Of a stretch of 64,000 nucleotides of DNA, positions 1 to 12,150 are shown in pieces. The DNA lies in the NCBI RefSeq assembly GCF_009017415.1, contig NC_092410.1:186001-250000 (forward strand). Reading direction: 5' to 3'. Source of the DNA: Aspergillus flavus. Taxonomy: Eukaryota; Ascomycota; Eurotiomycetes; Eurotiales; Aspergillaceae. A model generated the notes under the pieces. That model saw nothing but the letters and a program-made list of their open reading frames with translations, ran no database searches and had not been told where the DNA came from. The number at the start of each line of letters is the position of its first letter. Position 1 is the stretch's first letter. The position numbers were made by a program, and so were the translations under genes.

Positions 1-533
1 CACTAGAAATAATACTAGCAACATCTAGCCTAATGCCAATTCTCTACGGCATGCCGTCCAGCCAAGACTAATTAACATACCGAAGGCGTAGCCACGAAGC
101 TTAATAGTGCAAAGAGGAATGATTCCCACACCTCGGCACGGGTGGACAATCCGAATAGATTTATCAGCCCTTACTTATCAGCCCCCACGGGGGTAAATAG
201 CCGGGGATAACACCGTAACACGTCAGTGGGAAACTCTGGCTAAATTAGACCAGCGATCCTTACCGGAAATTGGAAAGCCTGCGGAGGTCGGAGCAGCAGT
301 CGCAGGAGCTGCTCTGGCTCATGGATAAGAAGACAAAAGGCCGTTATGAGCCGGGATCCCAGGACCTTTTCCCCTGAGAGGGTTTCTGATCGGCATCTTT
401 ACGACGGTCGCGACTGTTTCCTTGCTCAACTTCAACTCTGTTCTCTACAGCAGCTGCTCTCATATAGCCCTTTCGACCTCCATAGGGCAAGTTTTATACC
501 GAATATCGACGACTCCTTCTTTGTATCGCCAAC
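1..533. other. left flank and promoter of the sugar transporter
   Basis: No gene is supported here. The stretch has two TTATCAGCCC copies near 160-182, which contain TTATC (GATAA) cores of the type bound by GATA factors, followed by a CCCCCACGGGGG block and a CCGGGG block that resemble CreA-type sites. Their use as carbon or nitrogen control sites for the downstream transporter is inference. Short open frames from 346 onward overlap the transporter in other frames and look like shadows. Confidence 0.4.
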
Positions 534-2679
534 ATGGCGGGTGGAATGGCCTCTCAAGGCATCTCTGCCAAGCGCGCAGAGCTTGCTGGAGGCAGAGTCG
601 GATGGCGCGGGCTGGTCAGCAGCAAGAAAACGTTTGGTATTGCGCTGTTCGCCTCGCTGGGTGGTTTGGTCTACGGATGTATGTACCGCCTGGTTCCAAA
701 ACACTTCGTGATGAGAAGATTAATCTCCTACAGATAACCAGGGAATGTTTGCCCAAATTCTTACCATGCGGTCCTTCATTGATGCGGTATGCGCGCAGTA
801 GCCCTTTGCGCCCCATAACACCTGCTGATATGATACAGACCCAAGGATATGCAGAACACACAGGTACCGCTCAGGGTATGCTCACCTCCATTCTTGAGCT
901 AGGTGCCTGGTTGGGAACACTCGCAAATGGATATTTGGCCGACGCGTTGGGTCGCCGTGTGACCGTGGTTGTGGCCGTGGTCGTGTTCTGTGTGGGAGTC
1001 ATTGTTCAGGCGTGCACTACGAACCCAGACTTCGTTTATGCTGGTCGGTTCGTCACCGGTCTGGGAGTCGGTAACCTGAGTATGATTGTCCCGCTTTACA
1101 ACGCCGAGCTGGTATGTTGAATATAACTCCCATTCGGATGACGTTGTCTCACCTCAGCAGGCTCCCCCCGAAATCCGAGGATCTCTAGTCGCCGTTCAGC
1201 AATTGGCTATTACGTTCGGTATCATGGTCAGTTTCTGGGTAAGTACCATACTGCCCTTTCATCTCGTGGCTGAGCTGATTCGACAGATTGGATATGGCAC
1301 AAACTTCATCGGCGGAACGGGAGAGGGTCAGTCTATTGCCGCCTGGGAGATTCCCGTGTGCATCCAAATTCTTCCCGCGCTCGTTCTGGCGGTTGGCATG
1401 ATGCTGTTCATGCCTCAGTCGCCGCGTCATTTAATGAATCAGGGCCGTGAAGAGGAGTGTCTACAGACCGTAGCGCGTCTGCGCGACGCCTCTGTCGATG
1501 ATATGCTCGTGCGCATCGAATTCTTGGAGATGAAGGCGCTCCGCATGTTTGAGGAAGAGACGGCGCGGAAGAAGTATCCGCAGTATCAGGATGGGTCATT
1601 CAAGAGCCGTTTCATGATTGGGGTACATGATTACATGTCCCTCATTACGGATAAATCCCTGTTCAAGAGGACCACTGTTGCCGTATGTTACTCGAGAAAG
1701 CTTTCCTTGGCGATCGCTGACAACTGTAGTGTTTGATTATGGTCTTTCAGCAGTGGAATGGTATCAACGCGTAAGTCCCCACCGTTGAGATTATATAACG
1801 TGTACTAACCACGTCTAGGATCAACTACTATGCGTGAGTCTTTCGCTGCACCAGATGGACACTTCTAATCGTTCATAGCCCACAAATCTTTAAGGATCTG
1901 GAGCTCGGCGGTACCACTACTTCATTGCTGGCCACTGGAGTAGCTGGTATCTTCGAGTTCGTCTTCACTATTCCAGCCGTTCTCTGGGTCGACAATATTG
2001 GTCGCAAGAAGATCCTCATTGCGGGTGGCATTGGTATGGCTGTTTGCCACTTTATTGTGGCTGGTATTATTGGATCATACCAACATACCTTTGCCGAGCA
2101 CAAGGCTCCTGGATGGGTTGCTGTAGTATTTGTGTGGATTTTCATTATCAACTTTGCCTATTCATGGGGTGAGTCGAACCACGTCTGACATCCCTCGGCT
2201 TTGACTAACTGTCATAGGTCCTGTTGCCTGGATCGTGGTTTCGGAAGTCTACCCCCTGAGTATGCGTGCCAAGGGTGTTAGTATCGGTGGAAGCAGTAAC
2301 TGGGTGAGTTATTCCTCCAATCTATGATTTGGCACCATAATTCTGATCGTTCCGTTTTCAGCTCAACAACTTCGCCGTGGGTCTTTCTACCTCCCCCTTC
2401 CTGAGTGCATCGAACTACGGTACATTTATCTTCTTCGGATGTATCACCACCATCGGTGTATTCTGGGTGTGGTTCCTGGTCCCCGAAACCAAGGGCCGTA
2501 CCTTGGAAGAGATGGACGAACTCTTTGGCTCTGGGGGTATGGCCGCCGAAGATGAGGCCCGGAAGCGACGGATTGAGCGTGAGATTGGGCTCTTGGCTTT
2601 GTTAGGTGAGGAACCAGAGCATCCAACCGATGAGAAGGTGGTGGAGAAGCCTACCCATGTGGATAATGTGTCGGAGTAG
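534..2679 (+). CDS. MFS sugar transporter (hexose/quinate permease type)
   Basis: Plasma-membrane sugar:H+ symporter of the fungal MFS sugar transporter family. Ten exons join to 564 codons: 534-678, 734-786, 839-1111, 1161-1238, 1287-1682, 1730-1770, 1819-1833, 1879-2168, 2218-2303, 2362-2679; all introns are GT..AG and the sum is divisible by three. Family signatures are visible: YGYNQG in the first membrane segment, the GRR loop motif (DALGRRV), R-G-S-L-V-A-V-Q-Q, PQSPRHL at the end of the sixth segment, QQWNGIN-NYY, DNIGRKK and the C-terminal PETKGRTLEEMDELF. The start at 534 gives a normal short cytosolic N-terminus. The exact substrate cannot be read from sequence. Confidence 0.93.
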
Positions 2680-3670
2680 TGTTGTAAGTGGTCTAGCTAG
2701 CGAGTTCCTACCGGTGGTTAAACTACGTAAGATGGCGTGATATGTGTCAAGTAGCTGGTGTCGCTAAGAGTGCTTACTATTGGAGTATTAATGTATATCT
2801 CTTCTCATGAACTTGCCAGTGTTTCGTAGCACATCTGCCAATTATATCCCCTCCACACCCCACATTCGGCCTGAGCCGTCATCCATGGGGAATTTCTCCG
2901 CATATCAATTTTATGCAAAACCCGACGTTTTGCCGGATAATCTCGTCTATTTAGCCTGAACTCTTTTGGCCGACTGCTAATGCCGTAATGCCATCGTACT
3001 GTTGCCGGCAATCCCGGGCGAGCCGGACAATATACAAAGAATATAGTACATTTTTCCTCACTTAGCTTTAATTTTGTATTTATGTTAGGTTTTTACTAAT
3101 CATCCTCGTGGGTCGTGGACTAACTGTAGTTTCTTGGTCCGTGCACACTAGGTCTTCGGCCTTCCGATATAGAATAGCATGGTTAAACAATTGGCATTAC
3201 GTTTCAGACTTATATTCCACTCGATGACTAAATCCCAAATAAAAGACTCTTGGGTAATATACAAACTGCTATTTTACACCATCTGTCTGCTTTGCTGATT
3301 ATCGTCTCCAGGGTAATAGCTAGCTCCTAAAGAAAGAAATAGTTTCTATAGTACTCTCGAGGAGACCAGCTATTGGATTCTATACATGTAAGTAAATTAC
3401 AGATAAGGGTAAGAAGATATATTCTATACGACCTTCTATGGGTTGTAAGTGTTGGTATATTAATGATATCAATTGTACTGTTCCATTACCGATCCAAGTT
3501 TTAGCCCTTTGGTTACTTTCTATCTTTTCGATGCTACTGCAGCCTACGTAGGCTCCCAGGGCTTCCTCTATCTTGTTATTGGATATAGAGATGTGGGTAG
3601 CACTATTCGTGCAAGCGAGTTAACGTGAAATCCAAAAGCAGAATCAATACTGATGATATTGATATCCTAG
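2680..3670. other. intergenic, no gene seen
   Basis: Transporter 3' flank, then AT-leaning sequence. The part from about 3300 to 3640 is rich in short TATA/TAG-like words and reads like decayed repeat DNA, but I find no terminal repeats or coding remnant in it. Confidence 0.3.
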
Positions 3671-4508
3671 ATCAGTCTTTTCTTCCTCGACACTAATAAT
3701 AGTGTCAGAAGTCGCGGCTATAATGCCGGAACGAACGCATGGGGGCAAGGATCCGTTAATGTAATCAAGGCGCTGCGCCGTACACCAAAATTGGAGCCAC
3801 GTATCTTCCAGGAACTGGCGAGATTCACCTCTTCTACCAGTTGCCAAATAATGACATTCAAGAAATGGTTTGGCGTAAGTTCAATACTCTCCACCGTGAC
3901 TGATATTTTTACTTTTGCTTACATATATCTCTTGAAGCGGGTGGCGGTTGGTCCGCAGGCGGAAACCTGGGGAAAGCGCTTCCTGGAACATCAATCGGAG
4001 TGACAGCCTCCGAGGGACCGGGTGCTGGTCACGAAATCCGGTGGGTTTGAATCAGTATCCCAGTTGAATATGAGTGGTTGACTCACGTTCCCATGTAGTG
4101 TCTATGTGCAGCACGGCAATAAGGATATTGTCCAGAAATGCTGGAGTGTGGGACAGTGCTGGTGGTCAATGGATAATGTCGTGGATCCAACGCACCTAGT
4201 GGCTGTGCTATCACAGCTACACAATTTGGTAGTGGTGGCGAAGTTCACCTCCGTATCTACTGGACTGGCCATAACACCGACTTCTGGCACTGGTGCTATG
4301 ACAGTACGCCCCTGTACACCCAAAGAGGGCAATGAACGGGAAGACGATTCAAGGCATTGATCTAGCGGCTATATGCTGGTCCGGAACAGAGGTCAGAATG
4401 TACTACCAGGCTGGAAACACTCCCTTTGGTATCACGGAATGGCAGTTGGGAAAAGGTAACCATTCTGTTGGTGGGGGTACTGGACAAGACCTTTTGCCTC
4501 CTGCGTGA
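3671..4508 (+). pseudogene. broken fucose-specific lectin-like gene (AAL/FleA family)
   Basis: Remnant of a six-bladed fucose-binding lectin of the Aleuria/Aspergillus FleA type. Blade-like segments appear in order on the plus strand: a D-T-N-N-S-V-R strand at about 3690, GEIHLFYQLPNNDIQEMVW at about 3815-3873, GGGWSAGGNLGKALPGTSIG at about 3938-3999, VYVQHGNKDIVQKCW from 4100, HLRIYW near 4250, and VRMYYQAG...EWQLGKG near 4390-4455, ending at a stop at 4506-4508. Two GT..AG introns are still recognisable (3875-3937 and 4041-4098). The reading frame must change by one base near 3770, near 4187 and near 4325, intervals too short for introns, and no convincing start codon is present. I therefore call a pseudogene. 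The family binds L-fucose on glycans; this copy is unlikely to make a full lectin. Confidence 0.8.
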
Positions 4509-6547
4509 AGATTCACAGCTGTGCCCGCATGTCACCTGTAGATTGATATTGTGTCGCAGTTTGCGAATCATAAGTTTGCGAGATTAGGAAACGGAATCGA
4601 CTGATGAAATGTGATGGGATTAGGAACCTCAACCCATAAGTTCCCTCTTCATAGAATATTCTCATTTTTCGAATTGTCCCTTCCATGATGCCGAGCCAGC
4701 CATCCTTTTATACAATTTCTCGGGAAACAAAAGGGAAGAATTGATGTCTTGAGAGGGTGTTTATAACACCAGGCTTATTTCGCATGAAAGCGGGAGAGTC
4801 TTTCTAGCAATAGCACATGACATCATGTGGTCTCTAATATTCTCATGCATCTAAGGAAAAATGCCGCTCTTTAGCACTTGTGCAGTTTCACAGACATGAT
4901 ACGTGGCATTCAGCTCATTCGTTGAACAATAGCAGCTGTCCCCACGTTTGGGTTGAGTATGTAATCACACCTCCATCAGGTTGAGAGGCATAGTTGACAG
5001 GCGTACACTAATGTCGGAGCTCAATATGGAGTAATGATCTACATGAATGAAAAGTGACATATCTAAGCTTTTAACCTTAGTCTGTCGGTCAGAACGGCAC
5101 GACCACAGATCAATTCCTGATTCCAAGTTTCTTCAGGCAGATACCGTAAGGTATTTACCCTGAAAGTTCAAGACATTGTAACCCTCTTGCAATATACAAT
5201 AGAAAGACAGAAAAAGAAACGGCGTGTGGTATCTTTCAAAAGTGTCGGTCATATTTATCCTGGTGCATTCATGGACCACGTCAGAGCCTATCCCACCTCT
5301 GCGTACTCCATAGGGATCTTACAGTGGAGATTTTAGAAATCTCTTCTCCACTCATCATCTTCCTTTATTCATCCCTAGCTCAATCATTGTGTTCATCATT
5401 ACCTGGAACTGCCCCAAGGAGGCCTTTTTGCTACATCGAATCTGCATTCTAAGGAACGTGGGAGCTTACATCCACATGCAGACACAGTAGCTATGGAGAA
5501 TGAGAAACAGCATGAGGGGCTTTTTAATTGTTTATGCAGTCTCAAGAGTTACCCGGAGGTTCTGAATATGCAAAATGCCGTTATCATCGTCCGCCTTGAA
5601 CGAAGGCAAATAACATCTCTCATTAGATCAGCGGTATCATAATCCATATATCTGTCACAATCTGCCTCCTCTTGATTATATTCAGCAGATGGCGATCCCT
5701 GACACGCGTGATGGTAAGATCATACTCTTCCAACCAGTTGCCGAACCTATCTTAACGCCCGTATCAGCATAATTGTGTTTTAAAAGTTCAAATTCCAGTG
5801 CATGACACAAAAGTTGACAACTGGAAATGTCACCTTGGATACTGGTGCTGAGGAACCCGCTGTTATTAATCTCTTTGGGGCCAAAAGAAAAACAGCGAAA
5901 GGAATCACGTGACCGACTTCGACCTAGTTCTTCGCTAGGGTGGTCTACATATCGCTTTACAACCAATTAACAGTGAAGCCTGCGCGATTTATAACTAATG
6001 CTTGCTTATGTCCGTCCAAGGTTACATACGAAGCAATTCAAGAATGAAGTGGCACTGGTTGTGCCCAATTTTATGAGCCTCGAACCATCTATTTTGGAGC
6101 CAAAGCCAAGGCGCTAGGCGAGCACAGACCGTTGGGTTTCATTGCCCTTTCAAACCTCACCAATTAATGAGGAAGCCACGAGCCCAAGGAAGCTTACGGG
6201 CGGAGCAAAAACCGTTAGTTTGATTGACTATCATTTCCCTTGGAGTTCATGGGTTCGTCTGCCCTATCTTTAATTTCCGGCAAATGGAACCACTACTTAC
6301 TTAATTCCCTCCAGTCCCTTTCCTGATATCTATATTCTTGGGTGAAAATACATTCCTTTTATCCTAACTATCTGTCATTCGTTTGTCCGGCTATCCTAAT
6401 ATCAGTCGCTCTTTTTTTACCGGTCATTCATTTAGTACTCTCTTTTTTCTTCCTAAACTCCTTTTGTGTCAATTGATTCAGGGGCCGGATACCACCAAGC
6501 CACAAAAGGAAATACCGTAAAGGAACCCCAAAAGAAAGACAAGAAAA
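4509..6547. other. intergenic, no gene seen
   Basis: About 2 kb without a convincing gene. A 94-codon minus-strand open frame at 5682-5966 has no recognisable domain. The last 250 bases are pyrimidine-rich (6390-6460), a usual feature just upstream of fungal start sites, and likely form the promoter and leader of the following secreted protein. Confidence 0.35.
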
Positions 6548-7360
6548 ATGCGTTTTCTGCTCCCCTTTGCCATTGGGCTCACCCCCCTGGCTTCCGCCCT
6601 GAGCATCAACAAGCCGGGCGCCAACTCGACCTACGCCGCCGGATCTACCGTAACGGTCAACTGGAGTACAGTGGACACTGACCCCACCGAAATCAGCCTG
6701 TACCTGTGGAACTTTGTTTCCTGGCCTCCGTCTTACGTTCCTCTGGCTCGGAATGTGCCCACTGCCGATCAGTCATACTCGGTGCAGATCCCCTGCGACA
6801 CCAACCCCGAATGGGGTTATCAGATCAGCGCCATCAACGGGACCAATGTCTACATTATCTACGCGCAGGGTGACCGGTTCACGGTCTCAGATCCTGTAAA
6901 TGGCACCAGCTGTTCTGACCCCGTCACGCCACCCCCAGCTTCCACCTGCGGTCCCACCAACGCGGTGTCGACTGTTTATGTCACGGTGAGCCCTACCGGT
7001 TCCAGTTCCCGTCTGATTCATCATTCCTCCCTCGGCCTTCCTTCCAGCCACCTCCCGCAATCCACACACGCCCTTCCTGCTCCCTCCTCCACTGTCACTG
7101 CCTCTTCAAAATACGTGAAGCCCGGAATCGTGCCTAAGACTATTGGTTGGTGCTCAGACTACTCCCACCCCGTGACCTTGGACAAGGTCCCAACACCGAC
7201 CGCGGTACCGGCTGGCCCCAATGACGCTGGACACGATACATCTTCGGCAGTGGTGACTGCTGCACCTAGTGTGGTCACTGGCGAAGCAAAGGTCGTGACG
7301 ATCACTACTACGGTGTCCGTACCTGCTGCTCCGGGAGACGAACAATGTCTTTTTGTTTGA
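6548..7360 (+). CDS. secreted Kre9/Knh1-like Ser/Thr-rich protein
   Basis: Intronless 270-residue protein. A signal peptide (about residues 1-17, MRFLLPFAIGLTPLASA) is followed by a domain at about 18-116 of the Kre9/KNH N-terminal, Ser-Thr-rich GPI-anchored family: the opening I-N-K-P-G-x-N-S-T-Y-x-A-G-S-T-V-T-V-x-W is typical, as is the late Y-x-I-x-x-x-x-G-T/N pattern. The rest is Ser/Thr/Pro-rich, as in heavily O-glycosylated wall proteins. Members of this family lie in the cell wall and membrane and some are linked to beta-1,6-glucan. Unlike many relatives, the C-terminus (ending CLFV) has no hydrophobic GPI-attachment tail, so secretion or wall trapping is more likely than anchoring. 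A missed 3' intron could alter this end. Confidence 0.8.
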   Translation: MRFLLPFAIGLTPLASALSINKPGANSTYAAGSTVTVNWSTVDTDPTEISLYLWNFVSWPPSYVPLARNVPTADQSYSVQIPCDTNPEWGYQISAINGTNVYIIYAQGDRFTVSDPVNGTSCSDPVTPPPASTCGPTNAVSTVYVTVSPTGSSSRLIHHSSLGLPSSHLPQSTHALPAPSSTVTASSKYVKPGIVPKTIGWCSDYSHPVTLDKVPTPTAVPAGPNDAGHDTSSAVVTAAPSVVTGEAKVVTITTTVSVPAAPGDEQCLFV

Positions 7361-8251
7361 ACACGGCTATGCTGTGTTAAAGATTAATCTTACTTCTTTG
7401 ATACTATGTATTTGTATACTCGTTTCTGAATGGAGATACGGTTTCACCATATCGACATCATACCAGCAAAGATTTCATCTTGATTATTGCACAGATGCAG
7501 AGACAAATCACCAGATACTTGCAAGCGCGAAGAAATTAGAACTATCTTGTACGGTTATTGTTTTGTGCTAACACATGTAGCCTAGCCGTCATATAGTTGA
7601 TTGAACAACTCTTGGCCTCTGGTAGCTTTGCCTCTCTTTGAAGCGATAGGAATAATGAAATGCAATGCAAAACCTCTAGAAGTAACTTTTCAGAAGTTTT
7701 CCAGGTTTCGAAGGGTAAGCAGCATTGATCAAGACTCGGTAGGTCAGTAGGTACCACGTGATGGGATCAACCCTCCTCAGTCCTGTACTTTACAGTATTA
7801 ACACAGGTTTTCTTCCCATTAGTGTCAGGGGATTCCCTGGTATAATTTGGTAATTTCCATAATAGAAAGAACGAAGGATTTTGGCCATGTCGTGGTAACG
7901 AAATTAGGTTAACACAAAGAAAATTTGTTGCCCGCAGCCGCTTCTCTCCCTCGTTCTATTGTACATTCGATACTCCACAAGAGTGACAACGCTTGGCAGT
8001 ACTTATTATAGTTTGGAATTAAATGAAAAGGGGCATTTCATAGAGACCACATTGGGGGTGGGCGGTTCAAGTGTCTCAACACGAACAAAGCCTCAGCATA
8101 TATTGGAATTTCCATAGTAACCAAACCTGCCACCACTGGCTATAATCACATCCACAACATCTGCACCCATTGATACGTACAGGTAGTTGAAATAATGAGC
8201 AGGGTTATGTATATGCCTTGACAATATCTGGGGAAACCCTTCGTCACAAGC
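7361..8251. other. intergenic between convergent genes, no gene seen
   Basis: The stretch is 3' flank on both sides (the left gene is plus, the right gene is minus). No coding pattern or RNA gene is recognised. Confidence 0.4.
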
Positions 8252-8790
8252 TCAGACAGAGTCCGCGCGGCGACTATAGCACTGCAGGAGACCATCATTG
8301 TTCCACACCATGATATCTTTGATACTTCAGTTAGAGCTCAATCATGATGTTATATGTAAAGAGAGCTTACCCAAGTCCAGCTCTGCCTTCTTGAAGGCAC
8401 CGACCTGTGAAGTCCCACACACGCACTGTAACATATTTGGCGAATCTTTGAGAACTTGACAACCAGTACATCCGGGGTTTCCATAGAAATGGCCGCTACA
8501 CCACGTTAGTCGCAGCCGAACTACAAGTGCAATAGATATACGTACTCCTCATGAAATTCCATACCCCCATATGTATGCTGGATGCAGAAATTCAGGTCCA
8601 GAGAGCTTTTCAAAACTTCCCCGTTTGACCTAGTACACTCTGCTTCCAGGTGGTTGCCACCCTTTGGAACGGAAATCTTGTCGCAGGTCCTCGAAAAATC
8701 GGCCTTTGGCTTGTCTTCTTCCCGACGGATGGCATGAGCGGAGGCGGAGGCTACCAGAGTCAGGATAGCGATTGCCTGGGGCAGTTGCAT
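8252..8790 (-). CDS. secreted cyanovirin-N homology (CVNH) protein
   Basis: Three exons on the minus strand (8546-8790, 8371-8495, 8252-8316) join to 144 residues. A signal peptide (about residues 1-19) and a KR/RR-like pro-segment are followed by one CVNH domain. The features seen are an F-S-x-x-C-x-x-I-S start, L-x-A-E-C then S-L-D-L-N-x-C in the first half, and after the first intron the matching C-x-C-G...K-A-E-L-D-(I)...W-N-N-D-G-L-L-x-C, which are the paired half-repeats of the fold. CVNH proteins are small lectin-like domains that bind mannose-rich glycans; function in fungi is mostly unknown. Both introns are GT..AG and the joined length is in frame. The terminal exon is very short. 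Confidence 0.8.
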
Positions 8791-10788
8791 CTTTTCGGGG
8801 CGTCTATGAATAGTGGTAGATATTGGGAAGAGGTGCGCGGAATATACAGAGAGATTTCTGGAGTTCTTGTTTATGTTATTTATGTTGCAACTGCTCCCTA
8901 TATGTAGTCATTGGCTCGTTGCCCTGCTCCTAGAGGTCTTTGTTCTGTTATTTTTCGTTTCGGGCGCTTGTTCTTTAGAGCATGAATGGTACATATTAGT
9001 CCTTCATATCGGTACCAAGTCCTTGAAATTATTTCAGGTGACTCCTTCCGACGAATGAGAACAAAAGCTGTAAGAATCAAAGAAGGACAATATACCTACT
9101 ATTAATTACTGCTTTTTGTTCACTAACCCAGACTAACGCCCGACTCTGTCTAATTTTCAATGGGTGTCACGCGTAATCTTAATACAAACTGAATTAAGAG
9201 TATGCTATCTTGGTGAGATTGTCCTTACACAATTCGGTAAACCTATTTCATGCTTCAGGCGAGCTCAAGCAAGGCTGAGCGTATATTTTGTGGCAAAGGA
9301 TGGATATTAATGCAAGATGTCTATAGACCGTCGGGCGCAAGATGATCACTTATGCAAATAAAGAGCATTCCGTGCCCCCAACCAGATGCCTGAGGCAAAG
9401 ATATCGCCCTTTGTTGACTGGAGTCTTCAACAATCGTCTATCACAGTTAATTCTTTGCACATCTAACCCTCTTCACTGTGTTCAGGAACAGGCCTAGCTG
9501 TTTGTCTATCAGGATTCCAGGATTGTATTTATATATGATATATCTGTGGCAAGACAAGTCATCAGTAGCCAGCAAAGCGCAAAGCAGGTCATGAAGTCTG
9601 AAGACCGTATTAATAGGATGGGTGGCTTACATTGAAAATGTGTCCGTGCGATAAGAGAATGTGCCAAGTTATATGAAATCTTGATACCACTAATAAATTC
9701 GAGAGCCTTGAATTACGTTTAATCTTACTTTCTTGTCTTTGTTTTCCCAGGCCCCTAGGGCTTCAGTAAATTGAAGTAGAGTGTTGACGCCGATACGTAT
9801 CTGGAGAATAGCGAAATCTCTCTGTGTATATGTACTAAACGGTGGTATAGCTTTCTAAGGATCCGAAAGCCTATCCGATAGTAATAGTCGTCATGTTCAA
9901 GTCACAGAGTTGGGGGCTTTCTAGAACGAATCGAAGTAGACTCTCATGGCCTAAGCAAGCTCTCGCACTGATCTTCTGTACAGACCGATTTGCGTATTTT
10001 CAGCAAAGGGTACACGAGGTGTAGTCGTATATTGTAGTCGCACCTGCCGACATTCTATATTCATGAAGCTGTCTAGTTAGGTTAAATCACTCAATGGGAA
10101 CTCGGTAGCTTCGGAACTATGCATATGTTTGTAGATGAGTCTATAGTTATGTATTTATACTTCAGCGTCAACGGTCGCCAATTCATCTACAGACTGGGTA
10201 GATATGACGCTCTTGGATGCTCCACGTAGTCGGGTCCGGGAATAGGACCTCGAGATATGATTCCGATTCTTGCCCTAACCATCAGCCGTAATATGAATTG
10301 ATCTGGTGCCAAACGGCAAGTCCCATAACAAGAATATAAAATATCTTCACCGAGACACCCAAGGGAGTTTTGCAGGTTTTCAAGCATCTGTAGCAGTTTA
10401 TCGGTCTCGCCGCTGAATAAGCGGGATCATTTCTGGGGGGTCCACAATTAATCGGTGCAGAAGTAGCCGTGTAAGGTCAGGGTCTTGAAGGATTTTCATT
10501 TCCCCTTACAGCAGATTGGAAACTTGGTGGGATTTCCGCTTTGTAGCTTCTATACAGGACGAATATTGATATCCTTGTGCCCCAACTCCATATAGTATAC
10601 GGGATTTAGACCGTGGTTAGATTTCAGTACCCGTTCAAACGAGCTGGCTTGCCAAGAGTAGCGTGAATTAAATTTCAATTAGATATACAAAGGGAGCCCA
10701 CATTCGTGGTTGTTGCTCCGACTCGACCTTCAAACTCAAAGTAACGGATCACCAGTTCTTGCAGCGTCGGTCAGGAATATGCCATGAT
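8791..10788. other. long intergenic stretch, no gene seen
   Basis: This is the promoter side of the CVNH gene, then about 1.7 kb in which neither strand shows a domain or a believable exon chain. The right end is the 3' flank of the TMEM14 gene. A long untranslated or noncoding transcript cannot be excluded from sequence alone. Confidence 0.3.
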
Positions 10789-11249
10789 TTAGACCCCGTA
10801 CCTAAATTCCCGGACCTTTTTCTGGTAGTAATAGGACGCCAATAGGCCAGTAGCACCAAGGGCCATAGGTATAGGCGACTTCGCCCTAGTCTTGATGGTC
10901 CGGGAGACACCAGCGCCCAGCAGGACTAGACTGTTTCCCAAGGCAAGTTCGGTGCCATAGTCCTTATTTTGCTTGATCAGATAGCCTGATGATGCGGTCA
11001 GCTTATATCTTAAACCTTACTATTTCGCATGCACACTCCTTCAAGGGCACTTACCTGAGCACGCATAGGAAATTCCCAGCCCAACTCCCGCGATCAAAGA
11101 AGGTGCTGAGCGCGTCCGCAGATATCCGGCAACGCCCCCTACAGGCACTAGATTTGGTCGCGAACTATCAGCAACTACCTGCGATGATTCCACATAGCCA
11201 TTGAGAACTTACAAAGAGCAGCAAGAGTAAAGGAAGGATGTTCAGCCAT
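10789..11249 (-). CDS. TMEM14 family small membrane protein
   Basis: This three-exon gene has exons too short to show as one open frame: 11213-11249, 11055-11138, 10789-10985, joining to 105 residues. The protein starts MAEHPSFTLAAL and has the four-helix TMEM14 (UPF0136) pattern: GGVAGYLRTRSAPSLIAG in the first half and G-N-S-L-V-L-L-G-A-G then K-S-P-I-P-M-A-L-G-A-T-G-L-L-A in the second. Relatives sit in mitochondrial or other inner membranes; TMEM14C in animals is linked to porphyrin transport. All splice sites are GT..AG and the sum is divisible by three. The first exon-intron join could differ slightly, because another AG lies upstream of the one used. Confidence 0.8.
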
Positions 11250-12150
11250 TTTGTCGGAATGTTAATAAGCGAGCAAGAGATTGGATTCTTCAACGACACA
11301 CGTTTGGATCGGCAGGTTTTTGGTCAGCAAGGATAAAAATATTGACCCACTTTAGAGATCCATTGCGAATTTAATTGGTCCGTTGATCACGTAATCAGTA
11401 CTAAGCACCCGGCGTTCCCGACTTGAGGAAAGATTCTATATCTCTGCATAGACAACCCAGATTGAGACCGTCGTATAATGTGCTGCGGATAAGGTGTTTG
11501 AGGCGCGATCTTGATGCAAGTGGCGCTTTGAGTGGGATTGAGAGAATGTATCTCCCTTCCTCTAGAGGTTCTCAATCCTCAAATATATATCATTACACCT
11601 GTAGCTGTAAATATATTTTATCATACGCGGATAGATATGCTTTGTAAAGTCACTGGCACCCAATCTAAAAACAGATCTAAATTTATCATACTGGAACATT
11701 CTCTGGTCTCAATGATTTCTACACTTACGCTGTCAAGATCTGATTTGACTCGAAAGATGCATCGCCAAAGAGTTAATAAAACTGGATGTGAATCCGGGTA
11801 GTGGCTAGAGTAGCTGCTATGGGACTATCTTTATCATGACAAAGAATACATGTCTACTTATGTACTAGATCCAAAGATTGGTAGAAGCATTTGCTATTCT
11901 TTTATTGGTTGACTGCTACTGATTTCAAGTCAAAAATCTCACAGATACTCCTGTCCATTTTTAAATGACAACAACGTAGGAAGCTATAAGATTGAACAAA
12001 AGCAGAATTCAAATAGAACCTCAAAAAACAATTCACAAACTAGGCACTCAAAGTTACTGACAACCAAAAGATGCCTTGATTTCCCTCCTCCTCCGGCTTC
12101 CAATGGATTATGACGACCCATTTGCAAAGTGTAGAGCCAATGCCGAAAAC
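11250..12150. other. intergenic, no gene seen
   Basis: AT-leaning sequence between the TMEM14 promoter side and the phospholipase 3' side. Short open frames here lack any recognisable motif. Confidence 0.4.

Noticed and set aside
3300..3640. Possible transposon remnant
   Set aside because: AT-rich and repeat-like in feel, but no terminal inverted repeats, target duplication or transposase coding remnant was seen.
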